Assembly (NCBI GenBank): GCA_049976445.1
Contig: JBMFIF010000043.1
Span: 1 to 15,520 of the forward strand
Direction: 5' to 3'
Source of the DNA: JAVZOV01 sp049976445
Lineage (GTDB): Archaea > Thermoproteota > Thermoprotei > Gearchaeales > WAQG01
DNA: 15,520 nt
A model generated the notes under the pieces. The model did no database searches. It saw only the letters and a list, made by a program, of their open reading frames with translations, and was not told the DNA's origin. Made by a program: the position numbers and the translations under genes. Each line of letters starts with the position of its first letter. Positions within the stretch are counted from its first letter, which is position 1. Below, piece by piece: positions 8,329-15,466 of this stretch.

Positions 8329-8377
8329 CTTTTATTATAAGTTTAAATTTGAGTTAAGGTTTGGGATTTTAGGCGAT
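8329..8377 (+). promoter_or_regulatory. Promoter and ribosome binding site of the gyaR gene
   Basis: CTTTTATTA at 8329-8337 is a candidate TATA box about 49 bases before the ATG at 8382, predicting a start near 8360. AGGCGAT at 8371-8377, 4 bases before the ATG, is one mismatch from the AGGTGAT archaeal ribosome binding site and supports this start. Confidence 0.4.
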
Positions 8378-8381
8378 TCTT

Positions 8382-9392
8382 ATGTATAAGCCAAACGTTT
8401 TTGTGAGCAGAGAATTATTTGATGATGTGATTAAGAAGATTGCTGAATATTACAATATTGAGGTTTGGGATCGCTATCAAGCACCACCTTATGATATTCT
8501 TTTGAATAAAGCTAAAAGTAATGATGCATTAATAACGTTACTAAGTGATAAAGTTGATTGTAACTTACTTCAAAATGCGAAACGATTAAGAATTATCGCA
8601 CAATACGCTGTAGGTTTTGACAACATTGACATTGAATGTGCAACAAAACTTGGTATTTATGTTACTAATACACCAGGTGTTCTTACAGAATCTACTGCAG
8701 AACTTACATGGGCGCTGATATTAGCTACGGTTAGAAAGATTGTTGAAGCAGATAATTTTGTTAGATGGGGTGAATGGGAACGTTTGAAAACTGGTTGGCA
8801 TCCGAAAATGATGCTTGGCGTTGAACTTAAGGATAAAATTTTAGGAATAATAGGTTTAGGAAGAATTGGAAGAAGGGTCGCTGAGATTGGTAAAGCGTTT
8901 GGTATGAAAGTTATATATTACGATGTTGTTAAGAATGAGGAGCTTGAAAAGAAGCTTGGTTTAGAATATAAAAATTTAGAAGATCTATTGATGATCTCTG
9001 ATGTTGTTTCTATTCACATTCCATTAAATAAGGAAACTTATCATTTGATTAACGAGAGCAAATTAAGATTGATGAAGAAAACTGCTTTTCTCATTAATAC
9101 TTCCAGAGGTAGTGTTGTGGACAGTGAGGCTTTAGTAAGAGCTTTAAAAGAAAGGTGGATTGCCGGTGCTGGTTTAGATGTCTTTGAGAATGAGCCTTTA
9201 CCTTCTAATCATTTACTTACTGCTTTTAAGAATGTTGTGCTAGTCCCTCACATTGGTAGTGCTACTTATGAGGCTAGGCATGCCATGGCTGAACTTGTTG
9301 CAGAAAACTTAATAGCATTTTATGAAAAGAAAGTACCACCAACACTTGTAAATAAAGATGTTATAAACGTAAGAAGGCCGGGATTTGAATAA
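8382..9392 (+). CDS. gyaR: D-2-hydroxyacid dehydrogenase, glyoxylate reductase type
   Basis: This 336-residue NAD(P)H enzyme reduces glyoxylate or hydroxypyruvate to the D-hydroxyacid in the cytoplasm. The whole sequence follows the Pyrococcus GyaR pattern: IAQYAVGFDNIDIE, the GIYVTNTPGVLTESTAELTWALILATVR stretch, the Rossmann motif GLGRIG (158-163), NTSRGSVVD with catalytic Arg242, GLDVFENEP with Glu271, and VPHIGSAT with His290. The C-terminal PPTLVNKDVINVRRPGFE is almost the family ending. All catalytic residues are present and the length is standard. It has its own promoter signals and is not clearly in an operon; the next gene converges from the minus strand. A related specificity (phosphoglycerate or 2-ketoacid dehydrogenase) is possible, but the short length without an ACT domain argues against SerA. 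Confidence 0.93.
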   Translation: MYKPNVFVSRELFDDVIKKIAEYYNIEVWDRYQAPPYDILLNKAKSNDALITLLSDKVDCNLLQNAKRLRIIAQYAVGFDNIDIECATKLGIYVTNTPGVLTESTAELTWALILATVRKIVEADNFVRWGEWERLKTGWHPKMMLGVELKDKILGIIGLGRIGRRVAEIGKAFGMKVIYYDVVKNEELEKKLGLEYKNLEDLLMISDVVSIHIPLNKETYHLINESKLRLMKKTAFLINTSRGSVVDSEALVRALKERWIAGAGLDVFENEPLPSNHLLTAFKNVVLVPHIGSATYEARHAMAELVAENLIAFYEKKVPPTLVNKDVINVRRPGFE

Positions 9393-9425
9393 TTTTAGCA
9401 ACTTGTTCCCTGATCATTGTGATTC

Positions 9426-9680
9426 TTATTTGATGTTTTCCATTTTTAGAGTTTCGAAATAAATTTCAGGGTTTATCCAAGTACGTTGTAATCGTTTTGA
9501 TACTATTTTAAGTTTCTTTTTTAAGCTACCTGCAAGCGGATGATTTATTTCATCCATATTACCAAGTTTTATTGAGTTATATAATGCTTCGGCTTCTGTA
9601 CTGTTTTCTAATTCTCGATAATAAACTTCATGTTTGCCTGATTCATCTACTACTTCGACTACTACGAAAAATCTAGGCAT
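9426..9680 (-). CDS. Small conserved-looking protein of unknown function downstream of the tandem regulator
   Basis: I do not recognise this 84-residue protein. It begins MPRFFVVVEVVDESGKHEVYYRELE, which reads as two beta strands. A helix-like stretch rich in Glu, Asn and Leu follows, then a basic segment with KKKLKIVSKRLQR (about residues 54-66), then WINPEIYFE. The overall beta-beta-helix plan with a basic tail could bind nucleic acid or ribosomes, but this is only a shape argument. The frame is open from a TTG at 9692, but the ATG at 9680 is chosen because GGTGA (9686-9690) precedes it by 5 bases. It starts 33 bases after the stop of the minus-strand regulator, so the two may form an operon. 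The strong ribosome binding site and sensible composition argue that it is real. Confidence 0.68.
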   Translation of the reverse strand: MPRFFVVVEVVDESGKHEVYYRELENSTEAEALYNSIKLGNMDEINHPLAGSLKKKLKIVSKRLQRTWINPEIYFETLKMENIK

Positions 9681-9713
9681 CAATCTCACCAACTATAAGA
9701 AAGTTATGGAGGC

Positions 9714-10937
9714 TTAAAAAAATAATGTTTGTAATATTGTCGTAGGAAATATAGAGTAATGCATGTTGTTCTCTTTAATAACTCCTGTACTTTGTAGTTT
9801 TAATATATATTCATCTTGTGGCCAATGCCATTCTTTATTCTGTGCATCATATGTGTGATATGGTAATGGTTTTACTTGTGCAGTTTTAGGATCTATTATG
9901 AAAAATCTATAGTACGATATTATCTTGTCTTCTATAAGCTTGTCTAAAAACTGTAGAAAATTTGGTTGCTCTATATATGGTAAATATACGTGGACTATGA
10001 GTGTGTTTTCACCAAATATTCTAGTAGTACTGTAAAGAAAGCATGTGTCTTTTAGTGCATTAATGAACCTATTCATCCACTCTGTGTTGTTGAAATTAAC
10101 AAAAAATATTATGGAATTACTGATGATTTTATCATTAATTATGTATGGATATGGCAAGAGAATAACTCTAGTAGCACTTATGATATTATTTTTTCGTATA
10201 TGATTAGAATAGTGATAATATATGCTTTGCAACGATACGTTACTAAATATTCTTTTTATACTACTCAAGTGTGTGAAGCTATTAATTTCACGCATAAATA
10301 GGATTTTTAGATCAATATTATCAAGTTCAACTTTAATTGGATCACGGATGTTTAGGAATTCTTGTGGTTCAGTCAAATATAGGTTATTTAGTAACTCTTC
10401 CCAATCGAAGATCCATGTTTTCTGTCTGAAATCAAAATTTTTGAAACTCAACGGTGGAATATAACTGTTGGTTGTTGCATACGCCTCATAATTATCTATT
10501 AATTTCAGGTCTATTGCAGTATTAAGAAATTCTATGAAATCTTTATTATTATTGATCGGTATAACATATTTAGCATATATGCATGGTTTCTCGCAATAAC
10601 TTTTTGCAAAATATATTTGATAATCCTTATTTGCTGCAAGCACGCTCTTAACACCCTCTTTTTTACTATAATAAAATATTACAGAATACTGTGTAAGTCC
10701 TAAGGCTGTAAAATTTACAAAATCACGCACATTAACTATATTCTTTCTTTGTAATCGCTTTATTATGCCATAGACTGTAGTAATAGGCATATTAACATTT
10801 TTAGCGATTTCTGAAATGTTAGTTGTACCATGCGATGAAATGTATTCAAGTATTTTCGCAGTCCGTTTGTCAATTTTTTGCATAGTTAATCCATATACGT
10901 TCATTATCAAATTCTTATACGCTCTAGTTAGACTCAT
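9714..10937 (-). CDS. Transcriptional regulator with two tandem winged-helix/sensor units
   Basis: This 407-residue protein looks like an internal duplication. Unit one has a winged helix-turn-helix (about 22-72: KIDKRTAKILEYI, then ISEIAKNVNMPITTVYGIIKRLQRKNIV). An alpha/beta sensor-like region (about 84-160) follows, then the aromatic tail PPLSFKNFDF and TWIFDWEE (161-181). Unit two repeats this plan: NIDLKILFMREI (from about 207) with SLQSIYYHYSNHIRKNNII (235-253), a second sensor-like region (about 273-348) and the tail VKPLPYHTYDAQNKEWHWP (355-373). The first helix-turn-helix resembles Lrp/AsnC, MarR and TrmB folds; the sensor parts are in the position of a RAM-type ligand domain but are not close to it. 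It probably acts as a DNA-binding regulator, perhaps as a pseudo-dimer within one chain. A likely TATA element lies about 30 bases upstream. The ligand is unknown. Confidence 0.78.
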   Translation of the reverse strand: MSLTRAYKNLIMNVYGLTMQKIDKRTAKILEYISSHGTTNISEIAKNVNMPITTVYGIIKRLQRKNIVNVRDFVNFTALGLTQYSVIFYYSKKEGVKSVLAANKDYQIYFAKSYCEKPCIYAKYVIPINNNKDFIEFLNTAIDLKLIDNYEAYATTNSYIPPLSFKNFDFRQKTWIFDWEELLNNLYLTEPQEFLNIRDPIKVELDNIDLKILFMREINSFTHLSSIKRIFSNVSLQSIYYHYSNHIRKNNIISATRVILLPYPYIINDKIISNSIIFFVNFNNTEWMNRFINALKDTCFLYSTTRIFGENTLIVHVYLPYIEQPNFLQFLDKLIEDKIISYYRFFIIDPKTAQVKPLPYHTYDAQNKEWHWPQDEYILKLQSTGVIKENNMHYSIFPTTILQTLFF

Positions 10938-10962
10938 AACAACTTTATTATAAAAAACTCAG

Positions 10963-10970
10963 TATAAAAA
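10963..10970 (-). promoter_or_regulatory. Possible TATA box of the tandem regulator gene
   Basis: Read on the minus strand this is TTTTTATA, centred about 30 bases upstream of the ATG at 10937, so transcription would begin almost at the start codon. Surrounding DNA is very AT-rich, so the call is modest. Confidence 0.4.
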
Positions 10971-11159
10971 CTTTTCTAACAAATTAAAAAATTTACAATT
11001 ATTACAAAAATTATTTCATACTTTTTATTTATATTATATCTTGTGACCAATCATATTTATTAAATATTTTTAATTTTTACATTATGCAATGAAGGCTCTT
11101 TATATATACCTTTGAATAAATTAAAAAACTATAAAAATTATTTATAATTATATGGTCTA

Positions 11160-11264
11160 AATATCAATATTTTTACTGATAAATTTTATTTTTGACTATT
11201 TTTATCCTAGAATATGAATTATTTATCAATAAATTTCTTATTAATATTGATATTTTGCTGATAA
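11160..11264 (+). repeat. Degenerate direct repeat (two copies) upstream of the asparagine synthetase gene
   Basis: Copy one (11160-11182) and copy two (11243-11264) agree at about 19 of 23 positions with one gap. Both have the plan AATAT-pyrimidine-purine-ATATTTT, then CTGATAA. The starts are 83 bases apart, close to eight helical turns, and a further inverted TTATCA occurs between them at 11223-11228. Copy two lies immediately upstream of the candidate TATA box. This layout is what a regulator binding site pair would look like, but AT-rich low complexity is an alternative. Confidence 0.45.
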
Positions 11265-11267
11265 TGT

Positions 11268-11275
11268 TTTAATAT
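11268..11275 (+). promoter_or_regulatory. Possible TATA box of the asparagine synthetase/GltB-like operon
   Basis: TTTAATAT lies about 37 bases before the ATG at 11308, predicting a start near 11298. GTGAT at 11298-11302, 5 bases before the ATG, could serve as a ribosome binding site if transcription begins slightly earlier. Confidence 0.4.
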
Positions 11276-11307
11276 GGGCTTGTTTTGAAGTATAGAAGTG
11301 ATGCACC

Positions 11308-12360
11308 ATGGAGCTAAAACCTGAATTGAGGATACATAAGAGTATACTAGAATTTGAGAAATTAGCTAATGATAAATTCTTCCCTGAAAAGGTAATTAAA
11401 TTACTATCTACGTCATATTTAACAGTTAGAGAACCTCGTCAAAAAACGATCGTAAAAGTTCAGGCTGGTATTCTCAGAGCTATAAGAGAATACCTTGACA
11501 GCAATGGTTTTGTAGAACTTCTTCCACCAATAATAGGGCCTGTAACGGATCCTGGAATTAGAGGGGCAAAACAAGTTACTATTGATTACTATGGTCGTGA
11601 ATACAAAATTATGAGTAGTGCAATTCTTTATAAGCAGATGATGGCTACCGCTCATGGTAAAATATACTTTGTATCACCTAACGTTAGACTTGAACCCCCC
11701 GAAACCATCTATACTGGAAGACATTTAACAGAGTTTTTCCAAGTTGATATAGAATGGGCTCGGGCAAGCTATCATGATGTGATGTCACTTGCTGAAGGTC
11801 TTTTCTTATATGTAGTGAAACGTATAAAGGAAGATTATCAAAGAGAACTTGAGGAACTGGGGCGTGAATTAGATGACTACAGAAAACCATTCAAAAAATA
11901 TACTCATAAAGAAGCTGTAGATTTATTAAGGAACCTTGGTTATAATGCAAGTTATGTTGCTGAAATTCCATGGGAGGGTGAAAAGATACTCTCTGGAATA
12001 CATAAGGAACCATTCTTCATATATGATTATCCTAAGGGATCAAGAGGATTCTACGATATGGAAGATCCTGAGAGACAAGGTATTTTAAGGGATTTCGATA
12101 TGCTATATCCAGAAGGTTTTGGAGAAGCCGTATCAGGTGCTGAACGTGAATATAGAATAGACAAGGTATTAGCTAGAATGAGAGAAAGCGGTGAAAATCC
12201 AGCAAAGTATGGGTGGTATCTTGAAATGCTCAAGGAAGGTATAGAACCATCAGCAGGATTCGGTATCGGTGTGGAAAGATTTACGAGGTTCATTTGTGGT
12301 TTAGGAGCTATATGGGAAGCTAGACCTTATCCTAAGATCGCTGGAGTCTACTCACCATAA
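11308..12360 (+). CDS. Archaeal asparagine synthetase related to asparaginyl-tRNA synthetase (AS-AR)
   Basis: This 350-residue protein is the catalytic core of a class IIb aminoacyl-tRNA synthetase without the N-terminal anticodon-binding OB domain that AsnRS and AspRS carry. Motif 1 is GFVELLPPIIGPVTDPG, motif 2 is VRLEPPE with RHLTEFFQVDIEWARA (Arg127, Arg138, Glu142), and motif 3 is GFGIGVERFTRF (Arg324). The family was characterised from Pyrococcus as an ammonia-using asparagine synthetase that activates aspartate as aspartyl-adenylate and makes free asparagine, rather than charging tRNA. That function is assigned from the family, not seen directly. It is the first gene of a pair: the FMN glutamate-synthase-like gene starts 14 bases after its stop codon. 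The length is normal for stand-alone members. An AsnRS annotation would be misleading given the missing anticodon domain. Confidence 0.88.
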   Translation: MELKPELRIHKSILEFEKLANDKFFPEKVIKLLSTSYLTVREPRQKTIVKVQAGILRAIREYLDSNGFVELLPPIIGPVTDPGIRGAKQVTIDYYGREYKIMSSAILYKQMMATAHGKIYFVSPNVRLEPPETIYTGRHLTEFFQVDIEWARASYHDVMSLAEGLFLYVVKRIKEDYQRELEELGRELDDYRKPFKKYTHKEAVDLLRNLGYNASYVAEIPWEGEKILSGIHKEPFFIYDYPKGSRGFYDMEDPERQGILRDFDMLYPEGFGEAVSGAEREYRIDKVLARMRESGENPAKYGWYLEMLKEGIEPSAGFGIGVERFTRFICGLGAIWEARPYPKIAGVYSP

Positions 12361-12373
12361 TGAGGTTAAACAT

Positions 12374-13777
12374 ATGGATATATTGTATAAGATTTTTTTA
12401 AGATTGTTAACTATTAAGAAATTCATTAGTATAGGTTCTAAATTTGCTGACGATTATCCTGTTGATGAGATTTCTCTTAAGGCTAAATTAGGTAATGAAG
12501 CCATATATCCATTTTCAAAATTTGATGAATATGGCAGAGCACTTCTAGGAGCCGATATATATTATAAACCAACTAAGTTTTATACGTTAGACAGACTTAT
12601 ACTGCTACCTCCTGCCTTCACTCCACTTAGATTAAAAAAGATGGAAGAACTCTTAAGGGAACCAGTATATACTGACGTTAGTACGGAAGTTATAATAGGA
12701 GGCTTTAAATCTAAGTTACCATTAACTGTTGCTTCTATGGGATCTACTGATGTAGCTAATAAATTAGGTATTAAGATAGCGATAGGTGCGGCAAGATCAG
12801 GCATTATCATGGGTATCGGTGAGAATGTAGCAACTATGAGAGGTTATGATAAAAGGATATCAAAGAATCAACCAACTTTTAAAGAAAGAATTATTAGTTA
12901 TTTAGAGAACTTAAAAGATGATTATGGCGGTGTTGTTATCCAACAAAATGTTGAAGACGCTTATGATGAACTCTGGAACAAGGTGTACAGTGATAAATAT
13001 CTTGAACAATATATTGATAAAGGGTTAATAGCTTTCGAGATAAAATTAGGTCAAGGTGCTAAACCTGGTCTCGGTGGAGAAGTTAAAGTAAGTAGAGAAG
13101 AAGCTCTCAAATTAAAACAGAAATATTATTTTCCGGAAGATCCTGAAAAGATAAAGAAAAGAACTTATGAAAGACATTCTGCACCAGGCACCTTTACTGA
13201 AGATATTTTAAGTTCCATGATTAGACTTATGAAAAATAATTATCCTCGTATAAAAATATGGATCAAAACTGGTCCATACAGAGATTTAGATAAAGTAATT
13301 GAGGTAGCTTGGAAAAGTGGTGTTGATGCTGTTGTAATAGATGGAAAAGAAGGTGGAACTGGAATGAGTCCTGTAATAGCAATGAAGGATTTAGGATACC
13401 CAACCATAGTGTGCCTTAAGAAAATACGTGATGCACGTATGAAGAATATGAATATGAGTTTACTCATCTCAGGACGACTATATAATGGTGGTCATGTAGT
13501 AAAAAGTCTTGCACTGGGAGCAACAGCTGTATCTATGGGTCGTCCATTCATAATAGCAGCTCGATATGGTATAAAAGGTGTTGAAAATTTTGTGAATGCT
13601 ACAAAAACAGAAATCCAAATGCTAATATCGGCTCTTGGTAAATATAAATTACAAGACCTAAGTAATGAAGATCTAGGAACACTTGATAAAGAATTAGCAG
13701 AAATGTTTGATATTGAGTATGTATATTCATCATCAAAACAAGCAATTAAAATGCATACTGGCATATTAAATCTTTAA
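12374..13777 (+). CDS. FMN-binding glutamate synthase-like protein lacking iron-sulfur cysteines
   Basis: This 467-residue protein corresponds to the FMN-binding synthase domain of the large glutamate synthase subunit (GltB), standing alone. Signatures are LTVASMGSTDVANKLGIKIAIGAA, the EIKLGQGAKPGLGGEVKVS loop (from residue 222), a TEDI-LSSMIRLMK segment, DGKEGGTGMSP (from residue 323, the counterpart of GHDGGTGASP), and LLISGRLYNGGHVVKSLALGATAVSMGRPF. There is no glutaminase domain and no C-terminal beta-helix domain. The only cysteine is Cys347, so the cysteine triad that binds the 3Fe-4S cluster in true glutamate synthase is absent, and electron delivery must differ. Its ATG follows GAGGT (12363-12367) at a good distance, and it is 13 bases behind the asparagine synthetase, implying an operon. 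Its own substrate is unknown; a role in amide or ammonia chemistry with its partner is inference. Confidence 0.85.
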   Translation: MDILYKIFLRLLTIKKFISIGSKFADDYPVDEISLKAKLGNEAIYPFSKFDEYGRALLGADIYYKPTKFYTLDRLILLPPAFTPLRLKKMEELLREPVYTDVSTEVIIGGFKSKLPLTVASMGSTDVANKLGIKIAIGAARSGIIMGIGENVATMRGYDKRISKNQPTFKERIISYLENLKDDYGGVVIQQNVEDAYDELWNKVYSDKYLEQYIDKGLIAFEIKLGQGAKPGLGGEVKVSREEALKLKQKYYFPEDPEKIKKRTYERHSAPGTFTEDILSSMIRLMKNNYPRIKIWIKTGPYRDLDKVIEVAWKSGVDAVVIDGKEGGTGMSPVIAMKDLGYPTIVCLKKIRDARMKNMNMSLLISGRLYNGGHVVKSLALGATAVSMGRPFIIAARYGIKGVENFVNATKTEIQMLISALGKYKLQDLSNEDLGTLDKELAEMFDIEYVYSSSKQAIKMHTGILNL

Positions 13778-13835
13778 TAAATCCTGCACTAAACTACTTA
13801 TTTATTTATAATCATGAGAAATGGTTTAAATGTGC

Positions 13836-13844
13836 TATAAGTAT
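13836..13844 (+). promoter_or_regulatory. Possible TATA box in front of the small ORF and moaA
   Basis: TATAAGTAT is centred about 34 bases upstream of the ATG at 13874, so transcription would start just before it, giving a nearly leaderless small ORF and a leader of roughly 170 bases for the MoaA-like gene. Confidence 0.35.
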
Positions 13845-13873
13845 TTATCTAAGTTATTTTATCAAAATAATGT

Positions 13874-14026
13874 ATGATAGAAGGAAAGAAAGAGTTTTCA
13901 GGAATAAGCCAAGTATTAGTAAAAAGAAGTAGTATAACACCATTAACGTCCTTCTTCAAGAAAGAAATAAATTTGAAAGAATTTAATAAGTTAGCTGTAA
14001 ACTTAATTAATTGTGAAGTGATGTAA
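13874..14026 (+). CDS. Possible 50-residue small protein immediately upstream of the moaA-like gene
   Basis: An ATG at 13874 opens 50 codons ending in TAA at 14024-14026. The product starts MIEGKKEFSGISQVLVKRSS and ends KLAVNLINCEVM, with a basic middle. I do not recognise it. It fills most of the 263-base gap, follows a TATA-like element at leaderless distance, and its stop overlaps the ribosome binding site of the next gene (AAAGGAGG at 14025-14032), an arrangement typical of co-translated genes. Against it, no ribosome binding site is visible and 50 codons can occur by chance. It may be a small protein, a leader peptide or nothing. Confidence 0.35.
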   Translation: MIEGKKEFSGISQVLVKRSSITPLTSFFKKEINLKEFNKLAVNLINCEVM

Positions 14027-14040
14027 AGGAGGCCAAGATC

Positions 14041-15075
14041 TTGATACCAGCTAATGATATTTCACAATTGCCAACTGGCGTATTGATAGATAGATGGGGA
14101 CGGCCTGTTACTGGTGTTCGCATATCTTTGAATTCGAGTGAACGATGTAATTATAGATGTATTTTTTGTCATAGCGAGGGAATCTATGATGATCCTGAAG
14201 ATTTAATGACACCTAAAGAGATCGAAAGAATAGTAAGAATCTTGTATAAATTTGGTGTAATGACTGTAAAACTTACTGGTGGTGAACCAATGTTACGTAA
14301 AGATATTGTTGAAATTGTGAGACGAATAAAAAGTATTGGTGTTAAAGAGGTTTCTATGACCACGAATGGAACTAGATTTGCGCTTCTTGCTAAAGATTTA
14401 AAAAATGCAGGTCTTGATCGTGTGAACATTAGTGTGCATAGCTTGCGACGTGATACGTATAAGTTTATTACTGGTGTTGATAGGTTTGATGAAATGAGGA
14501 ACGCTATTGATGCAGCATTAGAAAATCAAATTGTACCGTTAAAACTTAATGTTGTTATTATGCGGGGTGTGAATGAGAATGAGATAACTGATCTCATAGA
14601 TTTTACTTCAAAATTAAATGAGAGAGGCGAGACTGTTCTTCAGCTTATTGAACTTGTTGCTGAAGGGTCTGCAGCAAACTCATCGTTCTTTAAAAAATAC
14701 TATTACAGCTTATCAGAAATTGAGAGAACGATTGCTAAACAGGCCATAAAAGTAGAGAAGAGACAATTACATAATAGGATGAAATACTACTTGCCTAATG
14801 GAGCTATTTTAGAATTCGTGAAACCGATGTATAATAGTGAATTTTGTATGGGTAATAATAGAATAAGAATAACGTATGATGGCAAGTTTAAACCATGCTT
14901 ATTACGACAAGATAATCATGTGGATTTCATTACTGTCATGAGGAATGGTGCAACTGATGAAGAACTTGAAGAGATATTCAAAAAAGCCGTAAGGATGCGT
15001 GAACCTTTCTTTAAACCAGGTATAGGACCAACTACAACACCACCATCAAGAATCTTTTATACATGCACAGAATGA
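14041..15075 (+). CDS. moaA: MoaA-like radical SAM protein (GTP 3',8-cyclase family), variant C-terminal cluster
   Basis: This 344-residue radical SAM enzyme has the MoaA layout of the first step in molybdopterin cofactor synthesis, which turns GTP into a cyclic intermediate. The SAM cluster motif is CNYRCIFC (Cys36, Cys40, Cys43), followed by TGGEPMLRKDI (79-89), SMTTNGTRFA and LDRVNISVHSL. The C-terminal part has FVKPMYNSEFCMGNNRIRI and DGKFKPCLLRQDN. In MoaA the second cluster that holds the substrate uses C-x2-C-x13-C. Here Cys269 and Cys286 are present, but the middle position is Asn272. The C-terminus also lacks the Gly-Gly tail of bacterial MoaA, as some archaeal members do; Cys342 near the end might supply the missing ligand. 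The TTG start is backed by AAAGGAGG at 14025-14032, 8 bases upstream. It could be a true MoaA or a repurposed relative. Confidence 0.85.
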   Translation: MIPANDISQLPTGVLIDRWGRPVTGVRISLNSSERCNYRCIFCHSEGIYDDPEDLMTPKEIERIVRILYKFGVMTVKLTGGEPMLRKDIVEIVRRIKSIGVKEVSMTTNGTRFALLAKDLKNAGLDRVNISVHSLRRDTYKFITGVDRFDEMRNAIDAALENQIVPLKLNVVIMRGVNENEITDLIDFTSKLNERGETVLQLIELVAEGSAANSSFFKKYYYSLSEIERTIAKQAIKVEKRQLHNRMKYYLPNGAILEFVKPMYNSEFCMGNNRIRITYDGKFKPCLLRQDNHVDFITVMRNGATDEELEEIFKKAVRMREPFFKPGIGPTTTPPSRIFYTCTE

Positions 15076-15087
15076 TTTTCGTATCTT

Positions 15088-15108
15088 GGAATTAGAAATT
15101 TTCATTCC
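15088..15108. terminator. Weak hairpin between convergent genes
   Basis: GGAAT (15088-15092) pairs with ATTCC (15104-15108), with an inner GAAA/TTTC pairing, in the 49-base gap between the MoaA-like gene and the convergent ABC ATPase fragment. It could serve both strands, but the stem is short and interrupted. Confidence 0.25.
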
Positions 15109-15124
15109 TTGGATAGAATAAGAA

Positions 15125-15466
15125 TCAGAATTTCATGAGATGCTTTATTTTTTCTAGTGCCTCCTCAATTGTTAACGGTAAAGGTTCAACGAGATTTGCA
15201 TTATTATGCCCATATACTTTATTTATGAAATAGAAAAGACGAGCTATTGTCGGAGGTTCTAAATTTGCTTTCTCCATTATTTCAAAGTTTGTAAAGATTT
15301 CTCTTACTGATCCTTCAGCAATAATTTCTCCCTTATTTAAAATATAAACTCGATCAACGATCATCGGAATCATATCAACATCATGTGTTGTAACGATCAA
15401 TGTTATATTTAGTTCATGGTATAATTTATTAATAAATCTTACTATTTCTGTCGAGACTGTCCACAT
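15125..15466 (-). CDS. C-terminal fragment of an energy-coupling factor/cobalt-type ABC transporter ATPase (broken gene)
   Basis: The 113 residues match the last part of a CbiO/EcfA-type ATPase, which powers uptake of vitamins or metals. After the D-loop position come STEIVRFINKLYHELNITLIVTTHDVD with the H-loop His28, then VDRVYILNKGEIIAEGSVREIF and the family-typical ANLEPPTIARLF. Walker A, the ABC signature and Walker B are missing, and the 54 bases remaining upstream code for none of them in any frame. An in-frame TGA stands four codons before the ATG, counting back. Curiously, the ATG is preceded by GGAGGTGAT (15472-15480), a near-perfect archaeal ribosome binding site, 5 bases away. On its own the fragment cannot hydrolyse ATP. 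It is probably the remnant of a rearrangement or an assembly join at the 17-base repeat (15453-15469), less likely a functional short protein. Confidence 0.7.
   Translation of the reverse strand: MWTVSTEIVRFINKLYHELNITLIVTTHDVDMIPMIVDRVYILNKGEIIAEGSVREIFTNFEIMEKANLEPPTIARLFYFINKVYGHNNANLVEPLPLTIEEALEKIKHLMKF

Larger units (their letters stand above)
10938..11307. other. Divergent AT-rich intergenic region between the regulator and asparagine synthetase
   Basis: No gene is seen in these 370 bases. The region is markedly richer in A and T than the flanking genes. It holds the minus-strand promoter of the regulator near 10967, a strong but unassigned TATA-like motif (TTTATATA at 11099-11106), a degenerate direct repeat (11160-11182 and 11243-11264) and the probable promoter of the asparagine synthetase near 11268-11275. 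Confidence 0.65.
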
